Shown: one piece after another, positions 9,013-17,777 of the stretch
How the letters are laid out: the number at the start of each line of letters is the position of its first letter
Position numbering within the stretch: the first letter of the stretch is position 1
Source: DSSB01 sp046346845
Lineage (GTDB): Bacteria > UBA10199 > DSSB01
NCBI GenBank assembly: GCA_046346845.1
Contig: JAXMHH010000003.1
Span: 248,001-312,000 of the forward strand
Direction: 5' to 3'
DNA length: 64,000 bases
The notes under the pieces: generated by a model
What the model saw: only the letters and a program-made list of their open reading frames with translations
Databases searched by the model: none
Told to the model about the DNA's origin: nothing
Position numbers and translations under genes: made by a program

Positions 9013-10379
9013 AATTTCCAACTAGTATTCATGAAAATGCGGTCGCTGTGGTCGAACTCCCCATAGAGGGTATCCTGCGGACCGCTGAAGATATCGGCTC
9101 CCCAGGTCAGGGTGACGGAAGGCGTCACGTGATAGTGCAGGCGCGGGCTCACCTGGGTGTCGCCTTGCTCCAGGCCGACGATGAAGATCAATTCGGGCAC
9201 CAGCTTGTCCTCCAGGAATTCCCGCTCGAAGCGCAGGAAGATCCAGGTGTCGAGGATGTCGTCGGCCACATTGGCAGTGGCGCCCATGATGGCCTGTTGC
9301 TGGAACTCCGCGTTCATGTCGAATTTACCCACCGTATAGTCCAAACCCACCACGTAACGGAATTGGTCGCGCCGCACCACCCCTTCATTGGTGGTCACGT
9401 CCTGCGCGTTGAAATAGCGGCCGATCGTGTAGACGAACTCCCCGCGCAGCACCGCCGAATCGCCGATCGACTTGCTGAAGGTGGCCGCGAGGTGATGGAC
9501 CCGCTTGTGCCTGGGATCGAGGCTCAGGGTGGGCGTCCCCGAAGGATCCACCGACAGGGTCTTGAACAGGGCCGGAACGTGGTCGGGGCTGGTGTACCAA
9601 AACCAGGCGAGGTCCCAGCCCTTCACCAGATAGGAGAAGCGAAGGCCCCCGTTCCAATGCTTGAAATCGGTCTGGGGCTTGTCGTCGGGCAACAGGACCT
9701 GGTTGATCCCCGGCGGCGGAGGCGGGATGAAGAAGGCGAAGTCGGCGCCCTGGGGCGCGAACTTGTCCACGCTCATGTCGGGGCTCAGCACCGCCTCGAG
9801 CGTCCAGCCGGGATGGAAATTGTATTGCAAGTCCAGGGCCCAGATCGGGATGCGCACGTCCTCGAAGCTGGGCAGAAAGAATTCCCTGAGGTCCTTCGGG
9901 GTCACGACGTCGGCGAAGAACTGTCCCAGGGCCTCGCCCCAGACGATCTGCTGGTTGCCGAGGCGGATATTCACCTTGGGGGCCGAGATGTCGAGGTAGG
10001 CATCCCGGATCGTCAATTCCTTGCGCAGGCTGTCCCGCACGTCGGGGGGATACTGGTCCGTCACGTCGTAGACCGCGTCGTACCAGGCGCGTCCGCCTAG
10101 CTTCATCTTCAGATGGTCATTGAAGGTGAACTTGGTTTCGGCCTTCACGAACTGGCGGATCTTGCTGAAATTTCGCGGCGAAGCGATGCGATAGGCCGTT
10201 TCTTGGCGCAATTCGACGCTGTATTGAAAGTGATCCTTCCACCACGAGGCGGATTCGCTGGGTTGAGATTCGGCCGTCGCGGCATCAGTCCCCTCGGCCC
10301 GAAGGGATCCCGCCAATGAGAAAAAGCAAAGGGCCGCGGCGGCGAAGTGCCGCAGCCCCCCCATCATTCGATTCGCCAT
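9009..10379 (-). CDS. Outer-membrane beta-barrel protein (DUF1302-like)
   Basis: The 456-residue protein has an N-terminal signal peptide (FAAAALCFFSLAGSLRA), then alternating beta strands and a C-terminal Phe (TSWKF), typical of outer-membrane barrels. The strand pattern and the segment RLGNQQIVWGEALGQFF recall DUF1302-type proteins. It starts three bases after the stop of the LolA-like gene, so the two are co-transcribed, and both are divergent from a LolDE/MacB-like ABC pair. I infer that barrel, periplasmic carrier and ABC transporter form one envelope transport system; the cargo is unknown. It ends tail-to-tail with the biotin carrier gene, sharing CTAA. Confidence 0.8.
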   Translation of the reverse strand: MANRMMGGLRHFAAAALCFFSLAGSLRAEGTDAATAESQPSESASWWKDHFQYSVELRQETAYRIASPRNFSKIRQFVKAETKFTFNDHLKMKLGGRAWYDAVYDVTDQYPPDVRDSLRKELTIRDAYLDISAPKVNIRLGNQQIVWGEALGQFFADVVTPKDLREFFLPSFEDVRIPIWALDLQYNFHPGWTLEAVLSPDMSVDKFAPQGADFAFFIPPPPPGINQVLLPDDKPQTDFKHWNGGLRFSYLVKGWDLAWFWYTSPDHVPALFKTLSVDPSGTPTLSLDPRHKRVHHLAATFSKSIGDSAVLRGEFVYTIGRYFNAQDVTTNEGVVRRDQFRYVVGLDYTVGKFDMNAEFQQQAIMGATANVADDILDTWIFLRFEREFLEDKLVPELIFIVGLEQGDTQVSPRLHYHVTPSVTLTWGADIFSGPQDTLYGEFDHSDRIFMNTSWKF

Positions 10380-10382
10380 CTG

Positions 10383-11129
10383 CTATTCCAGGGTCTTCAT
10401 GTAGTCTTTGTTGAACATGCTGTCGTCGAGGGCCTTCTTCGTCATGCTCTTGAACTCGAGGACGGACTTCTTGTCCTGGTTGAGGGAGTCGCGGAACACC
10501 ATCCGCATCGGACGAACGGCGCCGGCCTCATTGCGAAAATCCTCGAAAGTGGCCTTCTTGAGCGATTGGCCGGAGACGGTGAAATACTCGGCCTGCAAGG
10601 GACGGCCGTCCGCCTTCGAGACCCAATAGCGGATCTTGTTATAGGTCTTTTTGGGGGACTTCGCGACCAAGTCCAACACATAGGCATCGGTGCCGTTGAC
10701 CTGCTCGTTGCCCGAAAGGGTGGCGGTGTAATCCGCGGCGAAGTTCGCCCGCGCCATGTCGCCGTTGGAGACGTCTCCCACCAGGCGCTGCTGGAGGGGG
10801 ATGCGCACCGGCTTCTTCACCTTGGGCAGGTAGATCCAGAGATCCTCCTCGATCATCAATAGGCTCTTGCCCTTTTCGGTCGCGGGGGAGCGGAATTCCA
10901 CCAGCGAATGATCGAGGTCTTTGACGTAGACCTTGTAGCCGTTCTCGGATTTCTTGGTCGCCCCCTCGTAACTCGTCACCGTCGCCTCGAACTCGTAAGA
11001 ACCCTTCGGTGCCCGAATGGCGTCGGCCTTGGCCACGATGGCGTTGGGATCCTCCGCGGCATGCAAGGCAGTCGAAGACATTAAGGTAAAGAGGCAAATA
11101 GCTAGGCTGGACAATCGCATCCCGGTCAT
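10383..11129 (-). CDS. Outer-membrane lipoprotein-sorting (LolA-like) periplasmic protein
   Basis: The 248-residue protein has a signal peptide (LAICLFTLMSSTALHA) and then an open beta-sheet domain of the LolA/LppX type, with the recognisable segments SLLMIEEDLWIYLPKVKKP and QRLVGDVSNGDMARANF seen in proteins annotated as outer-membrane lipoprotein-sorting proteins. Such proteins carry lipids or lipoproteins through the periplasm. AAGGGAG lies eight bases before the ATG at 11129. It is the first gene of the pair with the barrel downstream, and its promoter region is shared with the divergent ABC transporter. It is more likely a system-specific carrier than the housekeeping LolA. Confidence 0.85.
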   Translation of the reverse strand: MTGMRLSSLAICLFTLMSSTALHAAEDPNAIVAKADAIRAPKGSYEFEATVTSYEGATKKSENGYKVYVKDLDHSLVEFRSPATEKGKSLLMIEEDLWIYLPKVKKPVRIPLQQRLVGDVSNGDMARANFAADYTATLSGNEQVNGTDAYVLDLVAKSPKKTYNKIRYWVSKADGRPLQAEYFTVSGQSLKKATFEDFRNEAGAVRPMRMVFRDSLNQDKKSVLEFKSMTKKALDDSMFNKDYMKTLE

Positions 11130-11479
11130 AACCCGTACTCCCTTGTGATGATGATTGGAAAAATAACCCCGGAAATTGGAGAGTGTGCCCTCCGCTTCCC
11201 GAAACCAAGTATACGGGGGCCCTCCCGCCTTTCACAAATGATCTTCGCAGGTACATGAAAATTTTTACGATTCCCCAACATCGTCAAAAGGCTGACGGAA
11301 ATTTTGATAATTTTATCAGTTTGAAAGAGGGCGCCGCGGCCCTTCCCTCTAATTAGCTAATTTTAATTAGAAATTTTCTTTCTAAGTCGGGCACGGGGAT
11401 TGCAATTCGAATTTTCCAAGCCATTCGTGGCGAGGAAGGCCCTCAGGGGCAAGAGAGTGGTAGGAATAGGGAGAAGAGC
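11130..11479. promoter_or_regulatory. Divergent control region with stacked dyads
   Basis: The 350 bases separate the LolA-like and ABC ATPase genes and hold no credible frame. The centre is AT-rich and carries operator-like dyads: TGATAA-tt-TTATCA (11305-11318), the perfect palindrome AATTAGCTAATT (11351-11362), and CTAATT-tt-AATTAG (11357-11370) overlapping it. I infer the divergent promoters lie here. Clear -35/-10 pairs are not obvious. Confidence 0.5.
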
Positions 11480-12202
11480 ATGGAAATCTTGGAAGCCCGG
11501 GAGGTCTGCAAGGACTACACCCTGGGCAAGTTGCACGTTCAGGCCCTGAGCGGACTGAACCTCACCATTCATTCCGGGGAAATGCTTTGCATCATGGGCC
11601 CCTCGGGCAGCGGTAAGACCACGCTGCTCAATCTATTGGGGCTCTTGGACAGCCCCTCCAGCGGGCAGATCCTGTTACAGAACAAGCCGACGCAGTCCCT
11701 GCCCTATCAAGAGACCGCCCGTCTGCGCAGCCGATTCCTGGGCTTCATCTTTCAATCCTTCAATCTCTTCCCGGTGCTCAACGCCTTCGAAAACGTCGAG
11801 TACCCCCTGCTGTTCCACCCGCTCAGCAAAAAGGAACGCCGCGAAAAGGTTTGGGCAGCCTTGAGCGACGTGCAATTACGCGAAGTCGCGCTGCACCGGC
11901 CGGATGAGCTCTCCGGCGGCCAACGCCAGAGGGTGGCCATTGCCCGGGCTCTGGTCACCCGGCCCCTGCTGATCCTCGCGGACGAACCGACAGCCAACCT
12001 CGACAGCGAGTCCGCGGAAACCATCATGAAGGTCATGCAACGGCTCAACCGGGAACATGAGACGACGTTTGTTTTTTCCACCCACGATCCCCGAGTCGTT
12101 CACCACGCAACTCGCATCGTTAGAATCAGCGACGGAGTGATCCAACATGATAGCACTCAAACGACTGTCACAAATCTCCTGGAGAAACGTCTTTCGAAAT
12201 AG
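11480..12202 (+). CDS. ABC transporter ATP-binding protein, LolD/MacB type
   Basis: The 240-residue protein has Walker A GPSGSGKTTLLN (about residue 40), a Q-loop, the signature LSGGQRQRVAIARAL and Walker B LLILADEPTANLD followed by the His of STHD. Length and motifs match the LolD/FtsE/MacB-ATPase group, which powers mechanotransmission rather than classical import. A ribosome site (GGGAGAAG) precedes the ATG. The permease gene starts inside its last 56 bases, so translation is coupled. With the divergent LolA-like and barrel genes it would power an envelope export path. Confidence 0.93.
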   Translation: MEILEAREVCKDYTLGKLHVQALSGLNLTIHSGEMLCIMGPSGSGKTTLLNLLGLLDSPSSGQILLQNKPTQSLPYQETARLRSRFLGFIFQSFNLFPVLNAFENVEYPLLFHPLSKKERREKVWAALSDVQLREVALHRPDELSGGQRQRVAIARALVTRPLLILADEPTANLDSESAETIMKVMQRLNREHETTFVFSTHDPRVVHHATRIVRISDGVIQHDSTQTTVTNLLEKRLSK

Positions 12203-13409
12203 GCGCCGCAGCCTCTTGACCATCAGCATACTGATCTTGGGATGCACGGGCCTGCTCTTGGTGGGAGGTTTCTTCCAGAACCTCCTGGAGGGCTACCGGG
12301 AGCAATTCATCCACAGCCAATCGGGGCACCTTCAAGTGAACCTGGCGGGCTACAACAGCAAGGGGGCCTCCGCCCCCTTGGATTACCTCATGCCCGACTC
12401 GCAGGCGGTCGCCCAAGTCCTCCAATCCCAACCCCAGGTGCGATTTTTGGTGCCCCGCCTGAAATTCGGCGGCATGGCCAGCACGGATAAGGCCTCCATC
12501 GCCGTCTTGGCGGTGGGCACCGACGCGGAGGCCGACCGGAAAATGGGACTCAACAAGGCGGCCAATGTCGACCACCCCTCGGTGAACCTGATCGCGGGGA
12601 AGGATCTCGACTCCTCGGATCCCTATGGGGTCTTGCTGGGCAAGGGCCTGGCGGAGGCCCTGAGCGTCAAGGTGGGAGACCGGATCTCCTTCCTGACCAC
12701 GCGGCGCGCCGGGGCCATGGACGGCGCCGAAATGCAGGTGCGCGGCATCTTCGAGACCATCGCCAAGGACTTCGACGACCATGCGATGAAGATGAACCTG
12801 GCCACGGCCCAACAGCTGCTCGACGCGCCCAACCAAGTCCACTCCCTGTTGGTGCTGTTGGACGACACGAGCCAGACCATGCCCGTGCAAGCCGCCTTGG
12901 AAAGGGCATTTCGCAACTTCAAACCCTCCGTGGAAATCTTGAACTGGGAGGAACAGGGGCTCTTCTACCGCCAGAGCAAAGAGATGCTGAACAAGATCTA
13001 CTCCACGATCCAGCTGATCATCTGCGTCATCTTTGTCTTCTCCATCGCCAATACCATCAACATGGCCTTGTTCGAGAGGATCCGGGAGTTCGGCACCATG
13101 ATGGCCATCGGCAACAGCCGTTGGACCATCTTCATGACGATCTTTTCCGAGGCGATGATCCTGGGCCTCCTGGGTTCGGCCCTCGGCATCGCCATCGGGT
13201 TGGGGGCGGCGCATCTCATCTCGGCGGTCGGGATCGAAATGCCCCCGCCGCCGCAGAGCTCGACGGGCTATTTCGCGATGATCACCGTGCAGCCCAGGCT
13301 GATAGTGGAGACCTTCCTCATCTCGATGCTGGCGACCGCGGCCTCCTCGGTGATCCCGGCCTATCGCGCCTCGCGGTTCACCATCATCCATGCGCTGGGC
13401 TACGTCTGA
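12147..13409 (+). CDS. ABC transporter permease, FtsX/LolCE type
   Basis: The 420-residue protein has one membrane helix near residues 20-42, a large periplasmic domain, and three C-terminal helices with the FtsX-like segment FERIREFGTMMAIGNSR. This is the topology of LolC/LolE and MacB-type permeases. The start overlaps the ATPase gene by 56 bases in another frame; the N-terminus (SWRNVFRNRRRSLLTISIL) is typical of the family and supports it, and GGAG lies nine bases upstream. The periplasmic domain would hand substrate to the LolA-like protein. A cargo of lipoprotein or lipid is inferred from homology class only. Confidence 0.9.
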   Translation: MIALKRLSQISWRNVFRNRRRSLLTISILILGCTGLLLVGGFFQNLLEGYREQFIHSQSGHLQVNLAGYNSKGASAPLDYLMPDSQAVAQVLQSQPQVRFLVPRLKFGGMASTDKASIAVLAVGTDAEADRKMGLNKAANVDHPSVNLIAGKDLDSSDPYGVLLGKGLAEALSVKVGDRISFLTTRRAGAMDGAEMQVRGIFETIAKDFDDHAMKMNLATAQQLLDAPNQVHSLLVLLDDTSQTMPVQAALERAFRNFKPSVEILNWEEQGLFYRQSKEMLNKIYSTIQLIICVIFVFSIANTINMALFERIREFGTMMAIGNSRWTIFMTIFSEAMILGLLGSALGIAIGLGAAHLISAVGIEMPPPPQSSTGYFAMITVQPRLIVETFLISMLATAASSVIPAYRASRFTIIHALGYV

Positions 13410-13472
13410 CCGGGGAACCGACAGGCCTTTCCACCGCCGGAATGCGCTATTTCTCTTGATTTTACGGGGCAA

Positions 13473-13501
13473 TTGACAGCGCGGGGGCCCTTAGGTAGGA
13501 G
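13473..13501 (+). promoter_or_regulatory. Possible promoter of second malic enzyme gene
   Basis: A perfect TTGACA (13473-13478) is followed after 17 bases by TAGGAG (13496-13501), a poor -10. It lies about 50 bases before the malic enzyme ATG and after the ABC permease stop. Confidence 0.35.
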
Positions 13502-13548
13502 GGTCGGACGGCGTCATTTCGGCGCTTGGTAAAGGAGTCCGTGCATCC

Positions 13549-14886
13549 ATGAGCCACGATAAGGCCGCCCTCGAATACCACGCCTCAGGGCGTCCCGGGA
13601 AGATCGCCATCACCCCCACCAAACCCTGCAGCACCCAAGAGGAGCTTTCCCTGGCCTACACGCCGGGGGTGGCAGCGCCCTGCCTCGAGATCCATAAAAA
13701 TCCCCTCGAGAGCTACCGTTACACCGCCAAGGGCAACCTCGTCGCGGTCATCACCAACGGTACCGCCGTCCTGGGCCTGGGCGACATCGGCCCCCTCGCG
13801 GGCAAGCCGGTCATGGAAGGCAAGGGCGTGCTCTTCAAGGAGTTCGCCGACATCGACGTCTTCGACCTTGAGATCGACGAGAAGGACCCCGACAAGTTCA
13901 TCGACATCGTCCGTTCCCTCGAACCGACCTTCGGCGGCATCAATCTCGAGGACGTCAAGGCCCCGGAATGCTTCTACATCGAGGAGCAATTGACCAAACG
14001 GATGAAGATCCCCGTCTTCCATGACGACCAGCACGGGACGGCGATCATCTCCACCGCCGCCCTGATCAACGCCCTCGAGCTCGCCGGCCTCAAGGCCGCC
14101 GAGGTGAAGGTGGTCTTCTCGGGGGCGGGCGCCGCCGCCGTGGCCTGCGCGAAGATGTTCCTCTCCATCGGGGTGAAAAAGGAAAACATCTTTCTCTGCG
14201 ACCGCCAGGGCGTCGTCACCACCGACCGCAAGAACCTCGAGCCCAACCGCGGGTTCTTCGCCCAAAACACCCAGGCCCGCACCATGGCCGATGCGGTGAA
14301 AGACGCCAACGTCTTCGTCGGGCTCTCCGGCCCCGGGCTGTTCAGCCCCGAGATGCTGGCCACCATGGCCCCCAACGCCATCGTCTTCGCGATGGCCAAC
14401 CCCGTGCCCGAGATCGGCTACCACGAGGCCCTGGAAGTCCGAAAAGACATCATCATGGCCACCGGCCGTTCGGACTATCCCAATCAGGTGAACAACGTGC
14501 TCGGCTTCCCCTTTGTGTTCCGCGGCGCCCTCGACGTGGGCGCCACTAAGATCACCGAAGAGATGAAGCTCGCCGCCGCGAAGGCCCTGGCCGAGCTGGC
14601 CAAGCAAAAGGTGCCGCTCTCGGTCTGCCAGGCCTACAAGCTCCGAGAGCTGCAATTCGGCCCCGAGTACATCATCCCCAAGCCGCTCGACCCCCGCGTG
14701 CTGCTCTACGTCGCGCCGGCGATCGCCAAGGCGGCGATGGAATCCGGCGTCGCCACCCAGCCGATCCGCGACTTCAACCAGTACCACCAAAGGCTGCAAA
14801 ACCTCCTGATCACCAAGTTCAAGCGGGATGACGCGATGGAGGAAACCACCCTCGATTGGCAGCTCGGCACCGCCGGGCTGAAATAA
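13549..14886 (+). CDS. NAD(P)-dependent malic enzyme (short form)
   Basis: The 445-residue protein has catalytic Tyr37 (LAYTPGVAAP), Lys92 (KPVMEGKG), the metal-binding HDDQHGTAI motif at 158-166 and a Rossmann domain (FSGAGAAAVAC, about 188). It is closely related to the N-terminal part of MaeB but lacks the C-terminal phosphotransacetylase-like domain, and it has no ACT domain, unlike the paralogue at 3.6 kb. It oxidatively decarboxylates malate to pyruvate. AAAGGAG lies 11 bases before the ATG. Together with the propionyl-CoA genes it gives a route from C4 acids to pyruvate. Cofactor preference cannot be read with certainty. Confidence 0.92.
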   Translation: MSHDKAALEYHASGRPGKIAITPTKPCSTQEELSLAYTPGVAAPCLEIHKNPLESYRYTAKGNLVAVITNGTAVLGLGDIGPLAGKPVMEGKGVLFKEFADIDVFDLEIDEKDPDKFIDIVRSLEPTFGGINLEDVKAPECFYIEEQLTKRMKIPVFHDDQHGTAIISTAALINALELAGLKAAEVKVVFSGAGAAAVACAKMFLSIGVKKENIFLCDRQGVVTTDRKNLEPNRGFFAQNTQARTMADAVKDANVFVGLSGPGLFSPEMLATMAPNAIVFAMANPVPEIGYHEALEVRKDIIMATGRSDYPNQVNNVLGFPFVFRGALDVGATKITEEMKLAAAKALAELAKQKVPLSVCQAYKLRELQFGPEYIIPKPLDPRVLLYVAPAIAKAAMESGVATQPIRDFNQYHQRLQNLLITKFKRDDAMEETTLDWQLGTAGLK

Positions 14887-14929
14887 TCGGGACGGGACGG
14901 TCCCGGGCGCCGGACGGGGACAACAGCTC

Positions 14930-16816
14930 ATGAAAAACTTCCTGGCCCTATGGTGCGCAACCCTGTGCTGCTTCGTCCTGCTGTTCGCGGCGCAGTGCCT
15001 CGCCTTTTTTTACGCCCCCTCCTTCTACATCGCCTCCCTGCACCAACTGCACATGCCGGACTTCATGGTCCGAGCCTTCTGGTTCCGATTTTCCCTAGTT
15101 GCCGCCGCTTACGTGGTTTTCAGCCTGGGCCTGGCGGCGCTGAACTCCCTAGCCTTCCGCCTTGCCGGGGGAGAGCTACCCGGCGGCGCGAGACGCTTTG
15201 CAGCCTACTTCTGTCTCGCCATGACCCAGATCCTTTTACTCTACGCGCTCTGCGCCTGGCAGTTCCCCTCGATCCTGGGTTTCTTGCCCTGCTTTGCGAA
15301 CGAGACCCTGCTGCGCAGCTACCTGCAAATCGCCGCGACCAGCCTGGGGCTGTTTTGCCTCGCCGCCCTGGCCGGTTCCGTAAACCGCCGGCGCGCCCTG
15401 GCCGTTCTCGCCTGCGCCGCCCTGCTCCCGGCCTTGCTCCACGCGCCCTTGTTGTCCGAATCGAGGTTGAGCCTGCCCGCGGAGCGAAGCCCCGCGGGCC
15501 CCGCCCTAGACCTCTTGCTCCTGGGCTTCGATGCGCTGGACGGGGACAGCGGCAACGCCCTATTGGAACGCCAAGCCCGCGGCGTCCCGGGCCGGGTGTT
15601 TCGCCAGGCCTTTACGCCCCTACCCGCCACCCATCCGGCCTGGAACTCCATCCTCAGCGGGCTGTATCCCGAGCGGCACGGCGTGCGCTTTTTCTTCGAC
15701 CCTCCCCTCGCCGCCGATACGGCGGAATTCTCCCTGCCCCAACGTTGGAAGCGCGAACTGCGTGGCGTCACCTTCTTCGCCTCGGACCAGCCGGAAACCA
15801 GTTATTTCACGGCAAAGGATGGATTCGACTCCGCCGCCGCCCCGGAATTCGGCTGGCGGATGCACTTGAACGCCATCTTCCTCAACCACTTCGTGTTTCC
15901 CGCGCTCTGGCTCAACAACGGCATCGCCGAGCGTCTCTTCGGATACACCTTCAACTCCCCGGCCGTCTTCAATTACGACCTGCCGCGCTTCTTCAACTTT
16001 TCCTTCGCGCGCTTCGCGGCCCTGCCCGGGGCCGCGCGCCTCATGGCCCTGCACACCTGCCACCTGCATAGCCCGATCCGCCTCACCCGACGGGAATTAA
16101 CGGCCCTGCCCCACTGGCTCCGTCTGAGGCCGCGCGACTTTTCCTATTGGCCCTGGGTGAAGCCGGGCGACCCCTTGCAAAACACGCCCGCCACTTGGAA
16201 CAACCCCTACTATCTGCGGCGCCCCCACACCCTAAAATTCCTCGCGGACCTGGTCGAGGAGCTGAGGACCAGGGGATACTTCGCCGCGGATCGCGTCGCC
16301 TTCCTCTCCGACCACGGCGAGCGTTTCGTTCCCGGCTACGAGATCTACGGCGGCATCCACGGCATCGACCTGCAGACGCGGGAGCAGAGCAACGTGGTGC
16401 TTGCCGTGTTCGACCCCCAATTTTCCGATTTCGCCGTCCTGGACAGCCCAGTCAGCCTGGTGGACCTGGCCCCCACCTTGCTTGGTTTGGCTGGAGCCTC
16501 GCCCCGCACGGGCTATGATGGCCGGGTCCTGTTTGACGCCAGAGGGAAATTCCTCGCGCCACCGCCGCGGGCGCTGCGCCTCGAATCGATGGGCATGATC
16601 GCCTCCGCCGCTTGGTCGGGAAGCTTCCCCCAGATCCCCGCCTCCGAGCTGGAATCGGAGCTGAGCTACCAGCCCGACGGCCGAATTCAAACCGGCGCCG
16701 CCTATTATCGCCTCATCATGGAACGGAAAGAATTTCTCGACGTGATGCAAAGCCCCGAGCTCTTGGCGGGGGCCCGCCCCTCGCCCGGGAACCTAGGCCG
16801 CCTAGGGTTTGAGTAG
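14930..16816 (+). CDS. Membrane-anchored sulfatase / alkaline-phosphatase superfamily protein
   Basis: The 628-residue protein has about five N-terminal membrane helices (to about residue 185), then an extracytoplasmic domain with superfamily motifs: DLLLLGFDALDGD (first metal Asp), LPATHPAWNSILSGLYPERHG (probable Thr nucleophile, no sulfatase Cys), FLSDHGERF and GIHGID. This layout resembles LtaS and phosphoethanolamine-transferase-like enzymes that modify envelope polymers or lipids, but the substrate is unknown. It starts 43 bases after the malic enzyme stop with a weak ribosome site, and overlaps the convergent sigma-factor gene by 15 bases at its 3' end. Confidence 0.8.
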   Translation: MKNFLALWCATLCCFVLLFAAQCLAFFYAPSFYIASLHQLHMPDFMVRAFWFRFSLVAAAYVVFSLGLAALNSLAFRLAGGELPGGARRFAAYFCLAMTQILLLYALCAWQFPSILGFLPCFANETLLRSYLQIAATSLGLFCLAALAGSVNRRRALAVLACAALLPALLHAPLLSESRLSLPAERSPAGPALDLLLLGFDALDGDSGNALLERQARGVPGRVFRQAFTPLPATHPAWNSILSGLYPERHGVRFFFDPPLAADTAEFSLPQRWKRELRGVTFFASDQPETSYFTAKDGFDSAAAPEFGWRMHLNAIFLNHFVFPALWLNNGIAERLFGYTFNSPAVFNYDLPRFFNFSFARFAALPGAARLMALHTCHLHSPIRLTRRELTALPHWLRLRPRDFSYWPWVKPGDPLQNTPATWNNPYYLRRPHTLKFLADLVEELRTRGYFAADRVAFLSDHGERFVPGYEIYGGIHGIDLQTREQSNVVLAVFDPQFSDFAVLDSPVSLVDLAPTLLGLAGASPRTGYDGRVLFDARGKFLAPPPRALRLESMGMIASAAWSGSFPQIPASELESELSYQPDGRIQTGAAYYRLIMERKEFLDVMQSPELLAGARPSPGNLGRLGFE

Positions 16817-17617
16817 ACCCTTTTCGCCGAGGGCACGGCGCAAGACCTGCATCAATTGGGTGTGAAAGCGGCTGGATCCGCCCTGCAGCGGGTCGATTCG
16901 CGAGACCAACTGCAGCCGCCGCTCGAAATTGGCCTCGGCATCGCCGGTCGGCTTGAGCGGAAGGGAGTGGAGGTCCTCTTCGACCTCCTCTTCGCCGTTC
17001 AGCCATGCCCCGAAATCCCGACACTGCGTGCAGGCGGCGCCAGCCTTGGCCAGGCTGCAGCGCTGGGAGAAGAATTCTTGCAGGTTTTCACCGGCGGCTG
17101 CGCTCTTTTCCTCGACCTCCGCCGCGGAGCCTCCCATCACAACCGCCGCCTGAACCGACGGCAACTTCTCTACTTGCATCAGGAGAAAGGCGTTGCGTTC
17201 TCGGGGAAAGAGAGATTGGAGCGCCACGCTGAAGCAAAAGTCGACGTGATCCTCCAGGGAGTATTCCTCCTCGCGGGTTTCCAGGGTCTCCTGCAGCTCG
17301 TTCTGCGTTGCCTCGTGCTCCAAGAGGTAATCCTGCAAAACGTCCAGGGAGCTTTCCCCCCAGGGCCGGGCGCCTTCGGTCTCTCGATCGGCGAGGCGGG
17401 AGGCTATTTGAAAAAGCCGTTCCTTGAAGGCGGTTTCGGGGGTCGGCTCGGAGAGCGCAGTATAGGCCTCGAGCAGGGCCTCTTGGCAGAGGTCCTCCGC
17501 CTCTCCGCGATCCGCCAGAAGCCGGTACAAATAGGCGAGGAGCCGCGACCGAAGCCTCTCCGCGGCCTCGTTGAAAGCATCTTTTTCCAAGGGAGTCCGA
17601 CGATTGTCCGAGCTCAA
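16802..17617 (-). CDS. ECF-like sigma factor with Cys-containing C-terminal extension
   Basis: The N-terminal part matches sigma-70 region 2 (LLAYLYRLLADRGEAEDLCQEALLEAYTAL, here shown by its core RGEAEDLCQEALLEAY) and a later segment (LFPRERNAFLLMQVEKLPSV) resembles region 4. An extension of roughly 90 residues holds CTQC and a Leu/Arg-rich tail. I chose the TTG at 17617 because GAGG lies five bases upstream; a longer TTG frame from 17659 would overlap the small membrane protein. Low similarity to core ECF factors leaves open a non-sigma role. As last gene of the lipoprotein operon, it may control that operon. The CTQC pair could sense redox state or bind metal, like zinc-binding anti-sigma domains. 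Confidence 0.7.
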   Translation of the reverse strand: MSSDNRRTPLEKDAFNEAAERLRSRLLAYLYRLLADRGEAEDLCQEALLEAYTALSEPTPETAFKERLFQIASRLADRETEGARPWGESSLDVLQDYLLEHEATQNELQETLETREEEYSLEDHVDFCFSVALQSLFPRERNAFLLMQVEKLPSVQAAVVMGGSAAEVEEKSAAAGENLQEFFSQRCSLAKAGAACTQCRDFGAWLNGEEEVEEDLHSLPLKPTGDAEANFERRLQLVSRIDPLQGGSSRFHTQLMQVLRRALGEKGLLKP

Positions 17618-17633
17618 ACAAACCTCAATTTCT

Positions 17634-17756
17634 TTAATCCTGGTAGGCGACGAATCCAACCGCGAATCCCACCCCTAAGGCCAGGGCCATCCCGACGAAA
17701 ATGGAGCTCAAGGTTACAATAAGGATCTTCTTCTCGTCGACATCGAATTTCTCCAA
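17634..17756 (-). CDS. 40-residue single-pass membrane protein
   Basis: A short frame lies between the lipoprotein and sigma genes. From TTG at 17756, with GAGGAG nine bases upstream, it encodes a charged N-terminus (MEKFDVDEKK) and one hydrophobic helix rich in Gly and Val (ILIVTLSSIFVGMALALGVG and on), ending VAYQD. The helix length fits one membrane span. The gene spacing (21 bases after the lipoprotein stop, 16 before the sigma start) suits an operon member. No homologue is recognised. It could be a membrane anchor or anti-sigma-like partner for the adjacent sigma factor; that is speculation. Confidence 0.55.
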   Translation of the reverse strand: MEKFDVDEKKILIVTLSSIFVGMALALGVGFAVGFVAYQD

Positions 17757-17777
17757 GGAGGAAAGCTCCTCGTGGGA

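Noticed and set aside
13549..14886. MaeB with phosphotransacetylase domain
   Set aside because: The frame ends after 445 residues and the next gene is a sulfatase-fold protein; the PTA-like domain is absent.
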